Below are positions 1 to 12,757 of a DNA stretch of 64,000 bases, one piece after another; within the stretch, counting starts at the first letter, position 1, and each line of letters opens with the position of its first letter. Location of the stretch: the NCBI RefSeq assembly GCF_025024155.1, contig NW_026251761.1:186001-250000 (forward strand), written 5' to 3'. The notes under the pieces are model-generated. The model made no database searches, was not told where the DNA came from, and was given only the letters and a program-made list of their open reading frames with translations. The position numbers and the translations under genes are program-made. This DNA comes from Gamsiella multidivaricata. Lineage: Eukaryota > Mortierellomycota > Mortierellomycetes > Mortierellales > Mortierellaceae.

Positions 1-3000
1 TTCGATTCGACCCCGTCGAGCGCGAGGGTGTTTGTGGGCCAGCTGATGAACTTTTATGTGGTCTATACGTTCGTGATCCCGATCTCGGTCTTTATCTCCG
101 TCGAGGTGTGTCGAGTCGTTCAGGCGCTCTGGATGATCTGGGACGAGGAGATGAGGAGCTATGCGGACGGACCCCTGAGTCAAGCGGAACTGGAGGAAAT
201 TGCGGCCGAGCAAGGGATCGATAATGGTACTTTAACAACTGGGCAGCAGGAAAAGAGACGAAAACTAATGAAGACGCTTTCGGAATCGACCCACGTCTCG
301 ACCCTCAATAAGGACGATACGAAAAAGCCGACGAAGTTCTGGAAGAAGCACCGGCCTGGGTTCTTGAAGAAAAAGAAGAAGGCACCCAAGACTTGGACGC
401 GGATGCATGTCCGGAACTCGAACCTGAATGAGGACCTGGGCGCGGTCGAGTATATCTTCTCAGACAAGACAGGGACGCTGACGAGGAACGTGATGAAGCT
501 CTCCAAGTGGCATATCGGGGGTCGGACCTTCCATGAGCTCCAACAGCCCGGCAGTTTGGGACAGCGGATGCGGGACCCTTCGATCAGCGACGAGGAATAT
601 GACCTGCTGATGGCGTTCTGTCGCAACATTGCGGTCTGCCATGCTGTCTTGCCATGCGAGGACTCCAAGACGGGAGAGCTCCTGTACGAGGCCCAGTCCC
701 CGGACGAGTCAGCACTATTGGAGGCACTGAGAGATAACGGTGTGGTTTTAAAGGCCAAGACCAAGGACTCGGTTACGGTCGAAATCTTTGGACTGATTAC
801 GGAGACGTACAAGGTTCTGAAGGTGCTCGAGTTTACGTCGGACCGGAAATGCATGTCTGTGATCATCGACACGCCTCAGGGAATCCAGCTGTTCTGCAAG
901 GGAGCCGACAATGTGATTCTGGCACGATCAGACCATATGGAGAACGACCCGTTGCTGATGCAGCAGTTGGATTCGACCGTGCGACGGTTCTCGATTGCGG
1001 GGTTGCGCACGCTCATGCTGGCCTGGCGACCGCTCAGTCCAGAGGAGTATAGGATCTTTGATGAGAAGTACTCGAAGGCCGAGTGCCATATTGGCGGCGA
1101 TGGTGATGATGGAGCCGAGGATCGGGAGGAGTTGATCCGGACGGCTTGCGAGTCGATCGAAGGACGGCTGCGGTTGCTAGGGTGTACAGCGATTGAGGAT
1201 CGACTTCAGGATCAGGTGCCGGAAACGATCGAGTACCTGATGGAGGCAGATATCAAGATCTGGCTGTTGACAGGAGACAAGCAGGAGACGGCTATCAATA
1301 TCGGGATCTCTTCGAGACTGATCTCGCCGGCGATGAAGATCTTGGTGCTGAATGTGAAGGCTGAGCGCGACTGTCGGTTGGTGCTGGAGTACTTTGTGGA
1401 GAAGATCAAGGAGCGTGAGCGGGACGAAGAGCGCTACTGGCAGGAGTATCAGCAGTCGAATAAGCCGGGGATCGAGCCACCAGAGAAGGATCGGTACGCG
1501 CTCGTCGTCAATGGCGAGAGTCTGGCCTTTGTGCTCGGTAATGAGATCTACGAGGATATGTTCCTCCGCATCGGCACCAACTGCCATTCCGTAAGTGTGC
1601 TTTCCTTCTCGCTCTACAGGATCTCCCTTTTGTCTCTCGTTTCTTTTACTGACCCTTCCTTTCTATTTATTTTGAATATATGTCTTCACTAGGTGATTTG
1701 CTGCCGTGTGACACCGCTGCAGAAGGCGTTAGTGGTGAAGCTGGTGCGAAAGAAGCTGCATAAGGTGACCCTCGCGATCGGAGATGGCGCGAACGATATC
1801 TCGATGATCCAGGCCGCGCACGTCGGTGTTGGTATCGAGGGCATGGAAGGAGCACAGGCGGCTCGTTCGTCCGACTTCAGTTTCAAGCAGTTCAAGAACC
1901 TGAAGCGACTATTGACGATCCACGGACGTTATTCGTATTTGAGAATGAGCAAGATTATCTTCTTCTCGTTCTACAAGTCGATCTGCTTGATCACGGTCCA
2001 GTTCTGGTTCGGGTTCATGAACGGATGGTCCGGTGGAGCGTTGTATGACGAGAACTTCTTGACTCTGTGGAATATGGTCTTCACGGCTCTGCTCCCGATC
2101 GCGACGGCTTGTTTTGAGAAGGATGTGGAGGAGGAGAGTATTGGGCGGTACCCCAAGTTGTATAAGGCGGTCAAAGATGGGCTATATTGGAACACGCTGA
2201 CCATGGCTGGATGGGGCATTGCTTCCTTCTGGCACTCTGGAGGTAAGGTTCATCGTTCTCGCCTGTGTTCCTGGTATGACAAGCCGTAATGCAGTTTATT
2301 TTTATCTAACGGTGCAATTTTTTTTTCTTTTATTCGTTTGCATTATAGCGCTCTTCGGGGGCCTATACGGATCGATCCAACATGGGATCGTGAACGGTCA
2401 CTCGGAGGCGATGGATACTTCGGAAGTCAGCTTCTATGCCGGCTCGCTAGTTCTGATCACCGTGACCCTGAAGATGCTTTTGATGATCTCGCACTGGACC
2501 CTTCCGATCTTTTTGGCGCTCGGGATCAGTATGGTCGGATACATGGTTGTGTTTAGTGGACTCCAGGTCGTGGGCCTGCTCGAAGCCGGCGTCTTTACGG
2601 GTCTGCATTCAATGCCGTTTTATTATCTGGGTCTGCTGGTGATCCCGGCTGCATGTTTGCTGCCGGATTATACGCTTGCATTCTGTCGGCGACAGTATTC
2701 ACCTTCGGACGCGCAGATTATCCAGGAGGACCAGAGATTGGCGAAGATGAGGCAGCAGCAGTTGGCGGCGGCGGCGGCTGCAGAGGGGAAGGGCGACAAG
2801 AACGGGAAGGGTGTGCGGGATGATTTGGGGGATCACGAGGCGATGATGGAGACCGATACCCGGAGAAGCCAGCATAGCAAGTCTGGCCAGGATGAGGACG
2901 AAAGCGTGAGTGAGGATGAGGACGAAAGCATTAATGAGGATGAGGAGGACGACATGGAGGAGGAGGAGGAGGAGGAAGAGGAAGAAGAACTGGAGGAGAA

Positions 3001-3049
3001 GGCGCAGAATGTGCCTGTGGACAAAAAGAGTTTCGCGCTGAAGGTCTAG
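1..3049 (+). CDS. P4-type ATPase (phospholipid flippase), 5' partial
   Basis: Carries the C-terminal two thirds of a P4-ATPase, which moves phospholipids from the outer to the cytosolic leaflet of a membrane. The reading frame is already open at base 1, so the start lies outside the window. Exons are 1-1590, 1693-2242 and 2349-3049. Visible hallmarks are the phosphorylation motif DKTGTLT (near residue 154 of the fragment), the nucleotide-domain stretch ending in LTGDK, the P4 signature CCRVTPLQKA, the hinge GDGANDISMIQ, and a set of C-terminal membrane helices starting at FYKSICLITVQFWFGF. The last ~60 residues form a very acidic Glu/Asp tail that ends in a short basic/hydrophobic tip. The gene is convergent with SER1, about 215 nt away. 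Family assignment is firm; which flippase subclass (Drs2, Dnf or Neo1-like) is not decided. Confidence 0.95.
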
Positions 3050-3170
3050 AGGACAGCATTGCTCTCAACCCACTTGTATTTATATCGATTTTATTATCCT
3101 TTTACATGCTTATTTTTGCTTTCGAGGTAAATAAAAAAAAAAAGTTGTTTTTGCCTGTATATCTTTATGA

Positions 3171-3199
3171 GTGTGTGTCTGTGTGTGTGTGTGTGTGTG
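3171..3199. repeat. (GT)n microsatellite
   Basis: A near-pure GT run between the convergent flippase and SER1 genes. A second, interrupted TTTTGTGTG run lies at about 3240-3266 and touches the SER1 stop codon. Confidence 0.9.
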
Positions 3200-3265
3200 A
3201 ATATGCGTCTCTCTGTGGAATGGCATAGATGGTATGAGTGTTTTGTGTGTTTTGTGTGTGTGTGT

Positions 3266-4564
3266 TTAATGCTGCTGCTCAAATTCCTTCAAGAAGGCGA
3301 TCAAGACATCGACGCCCTCTTCCGTCATGGCATTATAAATCGACGCACGAATACCACCGACGGAACGATGCCCCGCCAACTGCAATAATCCTCTGGCCTC
3401 CGCCTGAGCAACAAAATCGGCCTCGATCTTCTCGTCCTCAGCCTTATCGGGGACCGCATTAGGATCGCTCTTGGGGGCCTTTGATATCCTGAAGGGCACG
3501 TTCATCTTGGATCGTGCGGCGACATCCTTGACGACGATCCTGTACAGCCTCGAGTCCTCGAGGGCCTTGTAGAGCTTTGCAGCCTTGCGCTCGTTCCTTG
3601 CAGCAGCGGCTTCGATACCCTTGAGTTCCTTCGAAAAGTACTGTCCATCCTGAACACGTTGAGCCTGAGGATCCAAGAGCCAGTCAAAGACGAGGGAGGA
3701 GATGTAGATCGCGAACATGGGCGGGGTGTTGTAGAGCGAGTTGTTCTTAACCATGGTCTTGTAATCGAGCATCAACGGCACGGGCGCAACCCCGTCGGCT
3801 AGTTCGCTGGTCTGCAAAAGGTCCTCACGGACGATCACGACCGAGACACCGGCAGGACCGATGTTCTTCTGGGCGCCCGCATAGATGACTCCGAATTTCG
3901 ACACGTCGACGGGGCGGGAGAGGATGTTCGAGGACATATCACAGACGAGTGGGACTGAAGGGTCGTGCTTCGAGGGCACGAAAGGGAACTCGACGCCGTT
4001 GACGGTCTCGTTGTCGCAGTAGTAGAGATATGCGGGCGTGTTGGACGTATCTCGATCCTGGGTTCGGAACTCTCCCTGCGGGTCGGAGGTCTTCCAGGTG
4101 CTCTCGTCTGGGATGCCCGTGTAGCCGCCCAGAGCCTTCTTGGCATCGCAGACCACACGAACGTTTGCGCCGAGTCGTTTGGCCTCCTCTGCAGCCTTGG
4201 CGGACCAGGCTCCCGAAATGATGTAATCCACAGGAATCTCCCTCCAGTTCTCCGGTCCCTTGTTGGCCTTTTTGTTCTGGTGGTGACGCCAGCCGAGAAG
4301 GTTATAGACGGCAGCGGCGAATTGGGTGTGTCCACCGCCCTGCATGAAGACGATCTTGTAGTTTGAGGGGATGGAAAGGAGCTCGCGAAGCTGGTCCTGG
4401 GCTTTGTTGTTCAGGTTCTCGTAGGTCGACGAACGGTGTGAGAGTTCCATAAGCGAAAGACCAGAGTTTTCGTAGTCGAGGAACTCTGCCTGTGCGCGCT
4501 CCAGCACAGGACGAGGGATCATCGCTGGTCCGGCGCCAAAGTTCCATTTATGAGTTGCTGCCAT
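3266..4564 (-). CDS. SER1: Phosphoserine aminotransferase
   Basis: Single-exon gene of 432 residues. The enzyme converts 3-phosphohydroxypyruvate and glutamate to phosphoserine and 2-oxoglutarate, the second step of serine synthesis; it is PLP-dependent and cytosolic. The N-terminus WNFGAGPAMIPRPVLERAQ is typical of the SerC/Ser1 family. The PLP-binding lysine sits in GAQKN near residue 233, and the C-terminal GGIRASIYNAMTEEGVDVLI is the family's end motif. The protein is longer than the usual 360-395 residues; extra sequence is visible around residues 140-180 and in a Lys/Asp-rich loop near 360-385. ATG 4564 is chosen because it directly precedes the conserved N-terminus. A 5' leader rich in purine runs follows upstream on the transcribed strand. 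Confidence 0.97.
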   Translation of the reverse strand: MAATHKWNFGAGPAMIPRPVLERAQAEFLDYENSGLSLMELSHRSSTYENLNNKAQDQLRELLSIPSNYKIVFMQGGGHTQFAAAVYNLLGWRHHQNKKANKGPENWREIPVDYIISGAWSAKAAEEAKRLGANVRVVCDAKKALGGYTGIPDESTWKTSDPQGEFRTQDRDTSNTPAYLYYCDNETVNGVEFPFVPSKHDPSVPLVCDMSSNILSRPVDVSKFGVIYAGAQKNIGPAGVSVVIVREDLLQTSELADGVAPVPLMLDYKTMVKNNSLYNTPPMFAIYISSLVFDWLLDPQAQRVQDGQYFSKELKGIEAAAARNERKAAKLYKALEDSRLYRIVVKDVAARSKMNVPFRISKAPKSDPNAVPDKAEDEKIEADFVAQAEARGLLQLAGHRSVGGIRASIYNAMTEEGVDVLIAFLKEFEQQH

Positions 4565-4940
4565 GTTTGCCTGTCGGTCGTGTCTTCGAATGAAAGAGGG
4601 GAAGGGAGGGGTGTGTGTATGTAAGAAGAAAAAAGAAGAAAAACCAAGCGAGGGCGGGTATTTAAAGGTGTGCGTTCTGGATCTTCGAGAGATAAGGAAC
4701 TGAAAGATGAATCATCGTCTCTCAACCTTCCCTTTTGGGAATTTGCGGGGAAACAAGGCCCTTCTTGCGGCACAAAGCAGAGTCATCTTTTCCACTGCAC
4801 ACGTTGTATACAGCTCCATCTCACTTTTCTACTCTCCTCCTTTCCTTACATCTTTCTTCGTACATCTCTAATGCTGACGCGTGTTATATGCATACTGACA
4901 ATTCGCCTTTATTATTGCGATGATGAGTAATGTGTGTATG

Positions 4941-4984
4941 TTGTTGTTGTTGTTGTTGGTGTTGTTGGTGTTGTTGGTGTTGTA
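4941..4984. repeat. (TTG)n / GTTGTTG microsatellite
   Basis: A run of TTG triplets interrupted by TTGGTG units lies between SER1 and the PWWP gene. A purine tract with about 23 consecutive A follows near 5085-5107. The ~650 nt between the two genes otherwise shows nothing recognisable. Confidence 0.85.
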
Positions 4985-5219
4985 GACCATACCAAAAGGA
5001 AAATTAGCAGAACTGAAAACGTAATGTGCAAAAATGAAAAAATGAAACGTAGAAGCCAGGGTACGCTTCCCCCTCCATAAGAGAAAAAAAAAAAAAAAAA
5101 AAAAAAGAAACAGCAAGAAACAGCAAAGAAAAACTAAAAATGAAAAATGAAAAAGAATGGTGCCCCTGTGGTTGAATCAGCTATTTTTGTACCATAGACC
5201 AATGCTGTCGTCCCTTAGC

Positions 5220-8117
5220 TCACCGCTGTCGTCGCTTGGCTCGTGTCGTCACAGTTGATCCTACACCGTCGCTCATGCCTTGGGATGCCTGTGCTGCTGC
5301 CGTAGCGGCTGCCTGTGCTGCTGCTGCTGCTGCTGCTGCTGTGCCTCGCTTTTTCGAATAACCTGACTCTGATGTACCCTTGTCTGCATTCAATTGACTG
5401 ATGCCATTATTGTTATAACTCTGTCGGCCTCTTAACACCGTTGCTGTCACAGCCGCTGCCGCTGCAGTTGCTGCAGATCGCCGTGTTGTCGTCGCGATGT
5501 TCGACGTCAAGATCGCTGACGACGGCGTCGATCCTTGATAGAACAGTACTGTTGATGCTGCCGGTTCTTTTTCTGTTGCCGCCGTTGTTGTGGATGATGC
5601 TGCGGATGCCTCGGCCGCTTTCGATTTCGAAGCTATGCCATTGCTGCCGTTGGTCTCCTTAGTCTCCTTATGGTTTGCGGCGCCACTGCCATGGCCGTTC
5701 GAAGATGACGAAGAGTTGTTTCTCGAGGGCACAGGCGAATGCCGACGATTGGTTTTCTCCTCCAGATGATAATGGTGACCATGACGCTGATGATGGGCAT
5801 GATACTGCGGTGAAGACCGCGTCGCCCGTCGTCCCTTGGGTATGTAGTCAGAGTTCTTCAAAATTTCTTTCAGACGTCGGTGTTCCTGTCGTAGCCTTTG
5901 GAGATGATCCATGCAGTTCTCATAAAAGGCCTCACGCTCCTTCGATCCAAGCGCCAGTGTAGGCAACACATGCTCAAAGCTATAGTCCATCTCTCGCCGC
6001 TCCTGCTCTAATGACTGCATCAGCTCATTGTTTGAGGATGACGATGTTGATCCTGCTTCCTCGAGTCCTATTGATGAAGGTGACGACGAGGACGACGTCG
6101 TAGTGGAAACCAGAGAGGACGGTGGTGCAGATGAGGACGGTTCTCGTTCTTGATCAGACTTCGTGGTCAAATCTGGGACGCCGATATCCATGGCAGTCAA
6201 TCCGCCCTCAGTTTTCGTTGTGTTATCGCCCTGGTCTTTTTGCTCCGCCTTAGCAGACATCGCCATGTCAACCTGATCACTTTCGCTCTTGGTATTGGAA
6301 GGCGGCTCAGCCATGACTTCCTCTTTGATACTATTCGCCTTGTCAGGCTGTACGGGTGAAGGTGGGGGCAACGAGGGTAACGAGCTCGCGCTCTTGGGTG
6401 CAGATCGTTGTCTCGTCATGCGTTGTGTCTGCAGTCTTATGGGCGCCATTACTTCTTGTGGTGACTCAGGTTGATCCTTGTTCTCGGACGACTTTGCATT
6501 GCGGAAAGAGTGTCGAGTCGATCGCGGTGATGAGCTAGGCTCGACCGATCCTTGCCTGGATGTTCGAGCCGAGACTGGTCCAGCTTGCGGTGCACCATTA
6601 TGAGTATCATTCGATGCAGCAGGCTCCGACGTCGTTTTCCGCCGCTTGGTGCCCTCAACTGCGGTCGTGTCCAGGGTCAGCGTTGCGGTTGCCGCAGTGG
6701 CAGACGAAATTGCGCTAGATACTGAGGATGCGGTGGGAGATGAAGAACTGGACGACTGCTCGCTTGCATTCCGGGATCGCTTGGTTGTATCCTTCTCTGT
6801 GTTGGAAGTCGCCGAGGCCTTGTTCTCGTTATCTCGGCTCCCGCGGCGGGACCGTGACCTGCCTGCAGTGGTCGTGGCGGCGGTAGGACTGTCTTTTGCC
6901 TCTCCCTTTGCCTTGGCCGATCGGGGACTGAACTCTATTTCGTCCATCGGCTCTGTCGCCAGATCGGCCAGGCTAACCGGCGATGGAAGCAAAGTGGACG
7001 ATTGCGATCCCATACCGCCCAATGGTCGCTGTAGTCCATTCTTAAGGCCCCCGCCACGGGAACTGTGAGCTGTGGACGACATCTTTTCCTCTGTTGAGCT
7101 CAACGCCGATCCTGATATGGAAGATGTAACCGATACAGTCTGATCCTTGCTGTCGGCTTCGCTGTTTGAATAGCTCTTGGTCGAGGTGGTGGGCGAAGAT
7201 GATGCCGAGGACAAGGCTCCGCCCTGGGGCTGCTGCTGCTGGATCTCGACGAACGCTTCGTCCGAAACTAGGGGCAAGTTGATGGTCTTGTGTTTGTTCA
7301 GATCGAGACTCAGTTCCTGGTCTTGAGCGGTACCCCAGCGGTGCCAGGAAAACTTGCGCTTGACCTTGCCCGACTCCAGGTAGGCGAGAGCATTCACCAC
7401 GCCTCCATTCTTGAGGAACTTTTGGCCGGCTTTGAGTTCGAACTCGAGAAACGGGATAGTTGTCGGCACAAAGGGCTGCAGATCTGAAAAGGGCACAACC
7501 GAATATTTGTTATCCTCAAAGTACTTGACTAGACACTCGCCCGGGTTCAAGACAGTGCAGTCCATCGAGGAGTCGATCTCGGGCACGGGAACGATCTAAT
7601 ATAGGATGAGAATTACCCACGACCCACGATGCAATTGATGTGCAGGCGAGAAATGGCAATAACGAAGAGAGCATGAGCAAGGTGCACATGTTATCAATAA
7701 AACCATACGCTTGATATGGAAATACGCCAACGGGGGGATCAGGTACAAAAGCAGCGACCAAAATCAACAAGTATCACAATGGTAGAGGAAGGGCCATTAC
7801 CATGGCAGGCCACCAGTAGCTCTCCTTATCATCTGTTCAGAGAAAGAGAGAAAGGGAGAAAGAGAGAGAGAAAATGTTGCAGCAATAAACAGAAAGCAGA
7901 ATTAGTATCTCTCAAACTGCTCTTCCCTTGGAGTGCGTGGCCTTATTTCCGCCTCTGGTCGAAATTAGACCATTGAACAAAAAAAAAACACCCCTCCTCC
8001 CTTCTTACCGAGTGGGTCTACAAAGACAACATCTCGGCCCCTGAAGATCGGACCTGGTCTTGAACTTGCAGTAGTGCTTCCTGCGCTCTGCTTTCGGTTC
8101 GCCGCTGCTCTGGTCAT
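5220..8117 (-). CDS. PWWP-domain protein, Ser/Ala-rich
   Basis: Predicted 838-residue nuclear chromatin-reader type protein. Exons on the minus strand: 8117-8009, 7832-7801 (a 32-nt microexon) and 7595-5220; phases match exactly. The PWWP domain spans about residues 28-85. It opens with FRGRDVVFVDPL, the microexon supplies the signature YWWPAM, and exon 3 continues with IVPVPEID and VKYFEDNKYSVVPFSDLQPF. PWWP domains bind methylated histone tails or DNA. The rest is low complexity (Ser, Thr, Ala, Lys/Arg) apart from a predicted helical block around EQERREMDYSFEHVLPTL to RRLKEILKNS; it ends in a basic KRRQR tail. CAG/GCT triplet runs encode poly-Ala near the C-terminus. ATG 8117 is the first in-frame ATG; an additional 5' exon cannot be excluded. 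No specific orthologue is recognised. Confidence 0.85.
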
Positions 8118-11004
8118 TGATAATCCTTGCGTAGACTGTATCTTGAGCAACGTTGTGTTCTTTGTGTTGTTGTGGTGTCTCCGGGAGCAGTAGTGAAGAA
8201 GACTGATGGCTGCTACTGCTACTGATTGTTGGCTGGAAGTTCGGCAGAAGGACAGGGGGATGACGATGGGGTATACTCTCGTGGTATATCTATATCGTGA
8301 TCGAAACGCTGACCCAGTGGTTCACGGTGGTGGTGTTGGTGTATTCTTTATCCTGCTGTTGTTGTTTTCGATAATGAGGCAGGTATGTTCATGGCCTCTG
8401 GGCAAGTCGATCTTCCTACACATAATGGACCAGAGAGAATAAAGCGAAGATACGAGCATGTTAGCCTAAAATATTCATCGCCAATTGATCATAAGGAAGA
8501 GAATGTGAAGACCCGATCCTTTGGATATCGCCCTCAGCGACATCGAGATTCAAGGGGAGGGCGGAGAAGAGGGCGGGTGGAAGTAGCAACCATCTGCAGA
8601 GCTCCCTCCGTTCATCCTCTCCTGTGCAATTGATCCGTTGCATCGATCTGATCCTGTTCTAAAGGATGCCAGGATGGGTCGACTCTGCATCAAGATGAGC
8701 GTAGAGCTGAACCGTCCAGGCACCTGGGGCGGGGGGTCGAGTTTCGACTTGTAGACAAAAAAAAAACAGCCGCCAGCGGCATCGGGCAGGACAATTGGGT
8801 ATCCAACGAAGACCACCCTGCCCTTGGTGAGATATGAAGAATAGCAAACGGTGAAAACCGGGGCTGGTGCCTCGACGACTCAGCTGGGCCTCCTCCCAGA
8901 CCGACTTCGGTATGGGTCTTTTGTGGGATGCAAGGTGCATTGCTTTGCAGTTGGAATGACCAAGGCTCGGCATGAGGTCTTCCGTTGAATGGCTCTGTTC
9001 TCTAACCGCAAGCGTTATGGCATTGGCTGCAGCGATAGAGAAGACGAGGCGAGGAAGACAGACATGCGCAAGGAGCACAAGAGAATGTATACGATACTGT
9101 GGACGGTATTTTTACCTACTTACGATGGGCTGTATGGTCTTAATTGGTTCAATGCCTGCTTCTGTTTCTTCTAGCTCCTCTGTAGCTCTGTAGCTGCTGT
9201 TTGGGTGGTTAGGTGGGATTGGCAGCCTTGTGGGGTGAGTGAAATGACCTTTTGGCATGCAAAAAACAGCTTGTATGTGAATGAGAGAAGAAATAATAAA
9301 GTGAAAGAGAGGAGGAAGTAAAAAAAAGGAACGGGCGAAACTTTTTTCTACTAAGTAATTTTTTTTTGTTACCTGAACACAAGAACGAGACGCTGTGGAT
9401 CCTTAGCTGAAGCAAGAACCATTGCAAAAGAAAAAAGAGAGAAGGGTGGCCATGTACCCATGCAGCTATGCAGCCATGTAGGCTGTCTACCTTCCCTCTT
9501 GGCAGTATATTTCTTCTTCCTCGCCTATGTGTCTCCTTCAATTGCTCGCTGTCGATCTGGCACCCTCCTCCGGTGAAGGATTGAGCAAAGGGGAGAACGG
9601 GACAGAGGCTGTGCACACACAGGCACACATATACACTATCACCGAGAAAGAATTGAGCACTCATGTTCCTGAGAAAAAAATAAAATAAAAGGAAATGCAA
9701 GGTTGCCCTTACGAGTATGTAAATGTCGTGAACAAGTATAAAAGCGCAACGGTGACGATGCTGCTGCTGTTGCGACGGGCAATTAGCCTTTGATGGCACC
9801 CTGAAGTCGCTCTTTCTGTCTCCACCTTTACCTCTCCTCCACCGGCTGCTTTTGTCACGGACCAATCAGGGTTACATCGATATTTCGCTCACTTTAGAAT
9901 TTATTAGTTTTTCAGTTCATGTTCCTGGATCGGAGGAAGAGGATGAGGCACAGCATTCCATAAATCGACATTAACAGCAAATGATAAAGAGCTTGCAGGG
10001 GAAGAAAGAGAGAAAGTCAATGGGTCGATTCTTCAGTTGACCCAATGGTGGACACAAGAAAACTCAAACGGACGCCGACCTTCTTCCCTTCAAGGGCTGA
10101 AGTGGACACAGTAAAACGGGAACATCGGCGGCACTATTTCGCTGCTTACTTGTTCTCACACTACTCTCACACTTTCACACTCTCACATACACTCGCGCGA
10201 AGGCTCGATCCAATTACATAGTGTCCCTACTTCGCACGAACTAAAAGGCAGGTGAAAAAGGTCTCTGGGTTAACAGGCGATCATATCCGATCCCCATCGA
10301 ACACCGAGCAAGAAAGAGTGCCAAAACTTACCGTGAGGATCTTCATTATACATGCTGGTATGATGGTGTGTATTGACTTCGGTGCTCACAATAATGTTTC
10401 ATTTCCAAAAAAAAAAAAAAGAGGGGGGGAAGGAAATAGTGTAAATTGAAATATGGGAGGGTAGCCTGCTGGCAATTCAGCTATTTGCATTTAAAGAGGC
10501 CGTGCGGATTTGCGATTATTATCGCGTTACCACTGGCGCAGAGTGGGTTTCTCCCTTTTTCAGAATCGTAAGAACCGAGAGTGAAAGGGGCGCGCGCATC
10601 AATCAGGGGAATCCCTTTGAGGGCCATATGGATTAACATCCTATCCATCGATCGGCAATCGCATCAGCCTATCCATCCGTCGACAAAGCAACTAACTCCC
10701 ATGCTGCCACTTTTCTTCATTCTCTTCACTTATCTATTGATTGACACTATCGGCGCCATGCGATCGGGATCTATACTGAACATACATCATCATACGGGGA
10801 ACCTATGATTCAACGATTCTCAAACTGGACTTGGAATGCATCGCTGGATGTCGATCTCGGAATCTCACTTCTGGTCTGGAAAAACTAAATCGAACCCATC
10901 GACACAACAACCACTTATTTTGCTTCGGGATCGAAAAAAAAAAAAATACTTTACGCTTATATCGATGATCTGCGATCCGACTACTTGCCAACGTGGAATC
11001 AACC
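8118..11004. other. Intergenic region without recognised gene
   Basis: About 2.9 kb between the divergent PWWP and eS7 genes. It has short A and T runs, a TACATACT-type AT-rich patch and many small open frames whose composition looks random; the longest, on the minus strand at 9209-9865, is Phe/Ser/Cys-rich with no domain. It probably holds both promoters and leaders. No tRNA or repeat was found. Confidence 0.6.
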
Positions 11005-12423
11005 ATGCAACAGAACAATATGGCCAGCCACAAGATTGCCAAGAACGGCCCTGCTGATGAGATCGAGCTCTCTGTTGCTCAGGCTCTCTTTGACTTGGAG
11101 AACAACGTCGCTGACTTGAAGAAGGAGCTCAAGCCCCTTCAGATCTCCAGTGCCAAGGAGGTGAGTTTGGCAACGATCGGGATCCAGCTATTCAGTGATG
11201 AACAGGACTAAAATCAAGGCAGCGATCAGTGCCTCACAAGCGAACAACGTTCACTTTGAGTGCCCTTTGTTCACAGGATGAATCGTATCAGTGGATCAGG
11301 AACCCTCCCCTCGCATTTGCTAGCCGATCATGGTATCAGGATTCCCTCCATACGCCCATACAGTGCCCAGGAAGGACGATCAATTTATTGTCATTCTCGC
11401 CAAATATCTCTACACAACAGGCATTTCAGGCACGACCTCAGACCTGGAATCTTTATTCAAGTCTCTTGAACGCATATCAGCACTCAATTGATAAGTGAGG
11501 TGCATCAAACGACAGCTTTTAGTGGAATATAAACAGGGCTCTGGATAAGAGCGAAGGACCCTACATTGCCTCAGCGCACTCAGATCGCACGACTCTGCTG
11601 TATAATCGACTTTATCGACATGGAACCAGGATCTGAATGACGAAGACAGAGTGTATAGGGACGGAAGTACTCATCAATCGACTCTTCCCGTTTTATCATA
11701 TGCTGTCAGATTGAGACCGGTAACGGCAAGAAGGCCATCGTCGTCTTCGTTCCCGTCCCTCAGCTGAAGGCCTTCCACAAGATCCAGCAGAGGTACATAT
11801 CACAATCTATTGCCTTTTCTTGCCCAAGGGAAATGATAGACCTTTATGGAATCGTACGCATCTGGAATATCAGAGGAACAAAACTAATGCACCATCATCG
11901 TTCTTGAACATTGCCACTCCCCCCTCTCTTTTTTGCGTGCCAAACAGACTCACCCGTGAGCTCGAGAAGAAGTTCTCGGACCGTCACGTCGTCTTTGTTG
12001 CCCAGCGCCGCATCATGGCCAAGCCCACCCGTACCTCCCGTGCCAAGCAGCAGCGCCCTCGTTCCCGCACTCTTACCTCGGTCCACGAGAAGCTCTTGGA
12101 GGACTTGGTCTACCCCACTGAGATCACCGGCAAGCGCACCCGTGTCCAGACTGACCAGAGACGTATCATCAAGGTGTAAGTGCCCTTCAATTTGCTCGCG
12201 TACTTCTCAGGAAAGATGCTCATGTCTGAATTCAAAAGAGTTTATCTAATGTTGTGCCATATATATATTTTTTTATTTTTACTTTTCGTCTTTCTGAAAC
12301 AGCTTCTTGGATGCCAAGGACTCGACCTCTTTGGAGTACAAGCTCGACACCTTCTGCGCCGTCTACAAGCGTTTGACCGGAAAGGAGGTCGTCTTCGAGT
12401 TCCCCGCTCACCACGCCGAGTAA
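11005..12423 (+). CDS. RPS7: 40S ribosomal protein eS7
   Basis: Structural protein of the small ribosomal subunit. Exons: 11005-11160, 11710-11792, 11948-12175 and 12303-12423, giving 195 residues (eS7 is usually 185-195). The spliced protein aligns along its whole length with yeast and human eS7: [14 protein letters not shown], then [74 protein letters not shown], and the C-terminal [17 protein letters not shown]. Introns are 549, 155 and 127 nt. The long first intron is typical of fungal ribosomal protein genes. A second in-frame ATG at 11020 (starting MASHK) could be the true start if an acceptor at CAACAG (about 11013) removes the first ATG. Confidence 0.95.
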
Positions 12424-12757
12424 AATTCGGTCTTTGATCTTGGATCGAAGACTGGAGGGGATGAAAGAAAAAAAAAATAAGAACGGGAGCCATGGAGGCC
12501 ATGGCACTTTTATTTTTATTTTATTTTTTATTTCGCTCTCAGGTTGAACTTTTGCTGGACCAGAAAATAGTAATAAAAGGAGCATGATTGCTGTTCAAAG
12601 AAAGCCACGGTGAAGGTATTGGGAGTGCAAGGAACAGATGGGAGAACATAAAAAAGGAATTTTATTGCACTGTATTACATTTCGCGTATTCGGACAGCAA
12701 CAACACTATGATCGTTGATCCTCTGCTCCACGGGGCTTGGAATTAGCCTGTGTCGCC

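Noticed and set aside
180..872. 230-codon minus-strand frame inside the P4-ATPase
   Set aside because: It overlaps the catalytic core of a certain gene and shows no independent features.
9209..9865. 218-codon minus-strand frame
   Set aside because: Phe/Ser/His/Cys-rich translation of simple pyrimidine/purine-rich DNA; no domain.
11161..11709. Intronic snoRNA in the long eS7 intron
   Set aside because: A box C-like GTGATGA is present near 11195, but no box D with a terminal stem lies at a suitable distance.
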